Source: Bartonella krasnovii (lineage in GTDB: Bacteria; Pseudomonadota; Alphaproteobacteria; Rhizobiales; Rhizobiaceae). Taken from it: DNA of 64,000 bases. Shown here one piece after another: positions 63,845 through 64,000 of this stretch. Where the stretch lies: assembly GCF_003606345.3 (NCBI RefSeq), contig NZ_CP031844.2, positions 62,001 to 126,000 on the forward strand, read 5' to 3'. Position 1 is the first letter of the stretch. Each line of letters begins with the position of its first letter. Below the pieces are notes generated by a model. That model ran no database searches and was not told the DNA's origin. It saw only the letters and a list, made by a program, of their open reading frames with translations. The position numbers were made by a program, and so were the translations under genes.

Positions 63845-64000
63845 GACAATATTGGCCTAATTTGTTTAATACTTTTGTTATCATACAAGCAGTTGATTAC
63901 CTTACAGCATCAGATAAAAGAGGCTCATAAAGTAGAAAAACTCTCTTGCCAATGAAAACGATAGCTTTTTTTGAAAAATTTGTAAAAAATCTGATTTTCA

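Overview
The window is chromosomal DNA of an AT-rich alphaproteobacterium, almost certainly a Bartonella species. The evidence is a giant BadA/Vomp/Brp-type trimeric autotransporter adhesin, the invasion-associated pair ialA-ialB directly downstream of ctpA, an Omp10-type lipoprotein, and a Rhizobiales-like housekeeping gene order with long AT-rich gaps. I found no tRNA, rRNA, insertion sequence, prophage, CRISPR array or integration scar.

Layout. Positions 1-12236 hold the 3' part of the adhesin gene (its start lies outside the window), followed after 20 bp by an IalB-family secreted protein. Positions 13707-24932 are a long same-strand block: ppx, rlmE, obgE, proB, proA, nadD, rsfS, rlmH, an envC-like gene, ctpA, ialA (rppH), ialB, closed by a strong terminator. 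Then come yggT and a DUF167 gene (+), and ppa, typA and mgtE (-) with a 1.2-kb gap. dcp (+) follows, then an SGNH-type protein and an MltB-like transglycosylase (-), galU and kdsD (+), omp10 (-), a degenerate NtrC-like regulator and a phospholipase-D-type synthase (+). The purine/ribosome group guaB, rsmB, guaA (+) encloses a small unannotated basic gene on the minus strand. A glycerol-phosphate block follows: a glycerophosphodiester phosphodiesterase, then ugpB, ugpA, ugpE, ugpC. The right end carries znuC-znuB-znuA (-) behind a likely Zur operator, nrdH-nrdI-nrdE-nrdF (+) behind a likely NrdR box, and prfA-prmC (-).

How the genes work together. The adhesin, IalB-like protein, IalA/IalB and Omp10 are envelope and host-interaction functions. 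The EnvC-like protein, CtpA and MltB-like enzyme act on the cell wall. The ugp block gives phospholipid-derived glycerol-3-phosphate salvage. znu and nrd are metal and deoxynucleotide supply systems whose regulatory sites can be read in the sequence.

The window looks like ordinary Bartonella chromosome; I did not find a convincing wholly new multi-gene system. The most interesting items are the mosaic, recombining adhesin with head-type blocks inside its stalk, its tightly linked IalB paralogue, two small candidate transcripts with their own terminators (31126-31312 and 44328-44545), two clear operators (Zur, NrdR), a hairpin between ugpB and ugpA, and several proteins that have lost the catalytic or contact motifs of their families.
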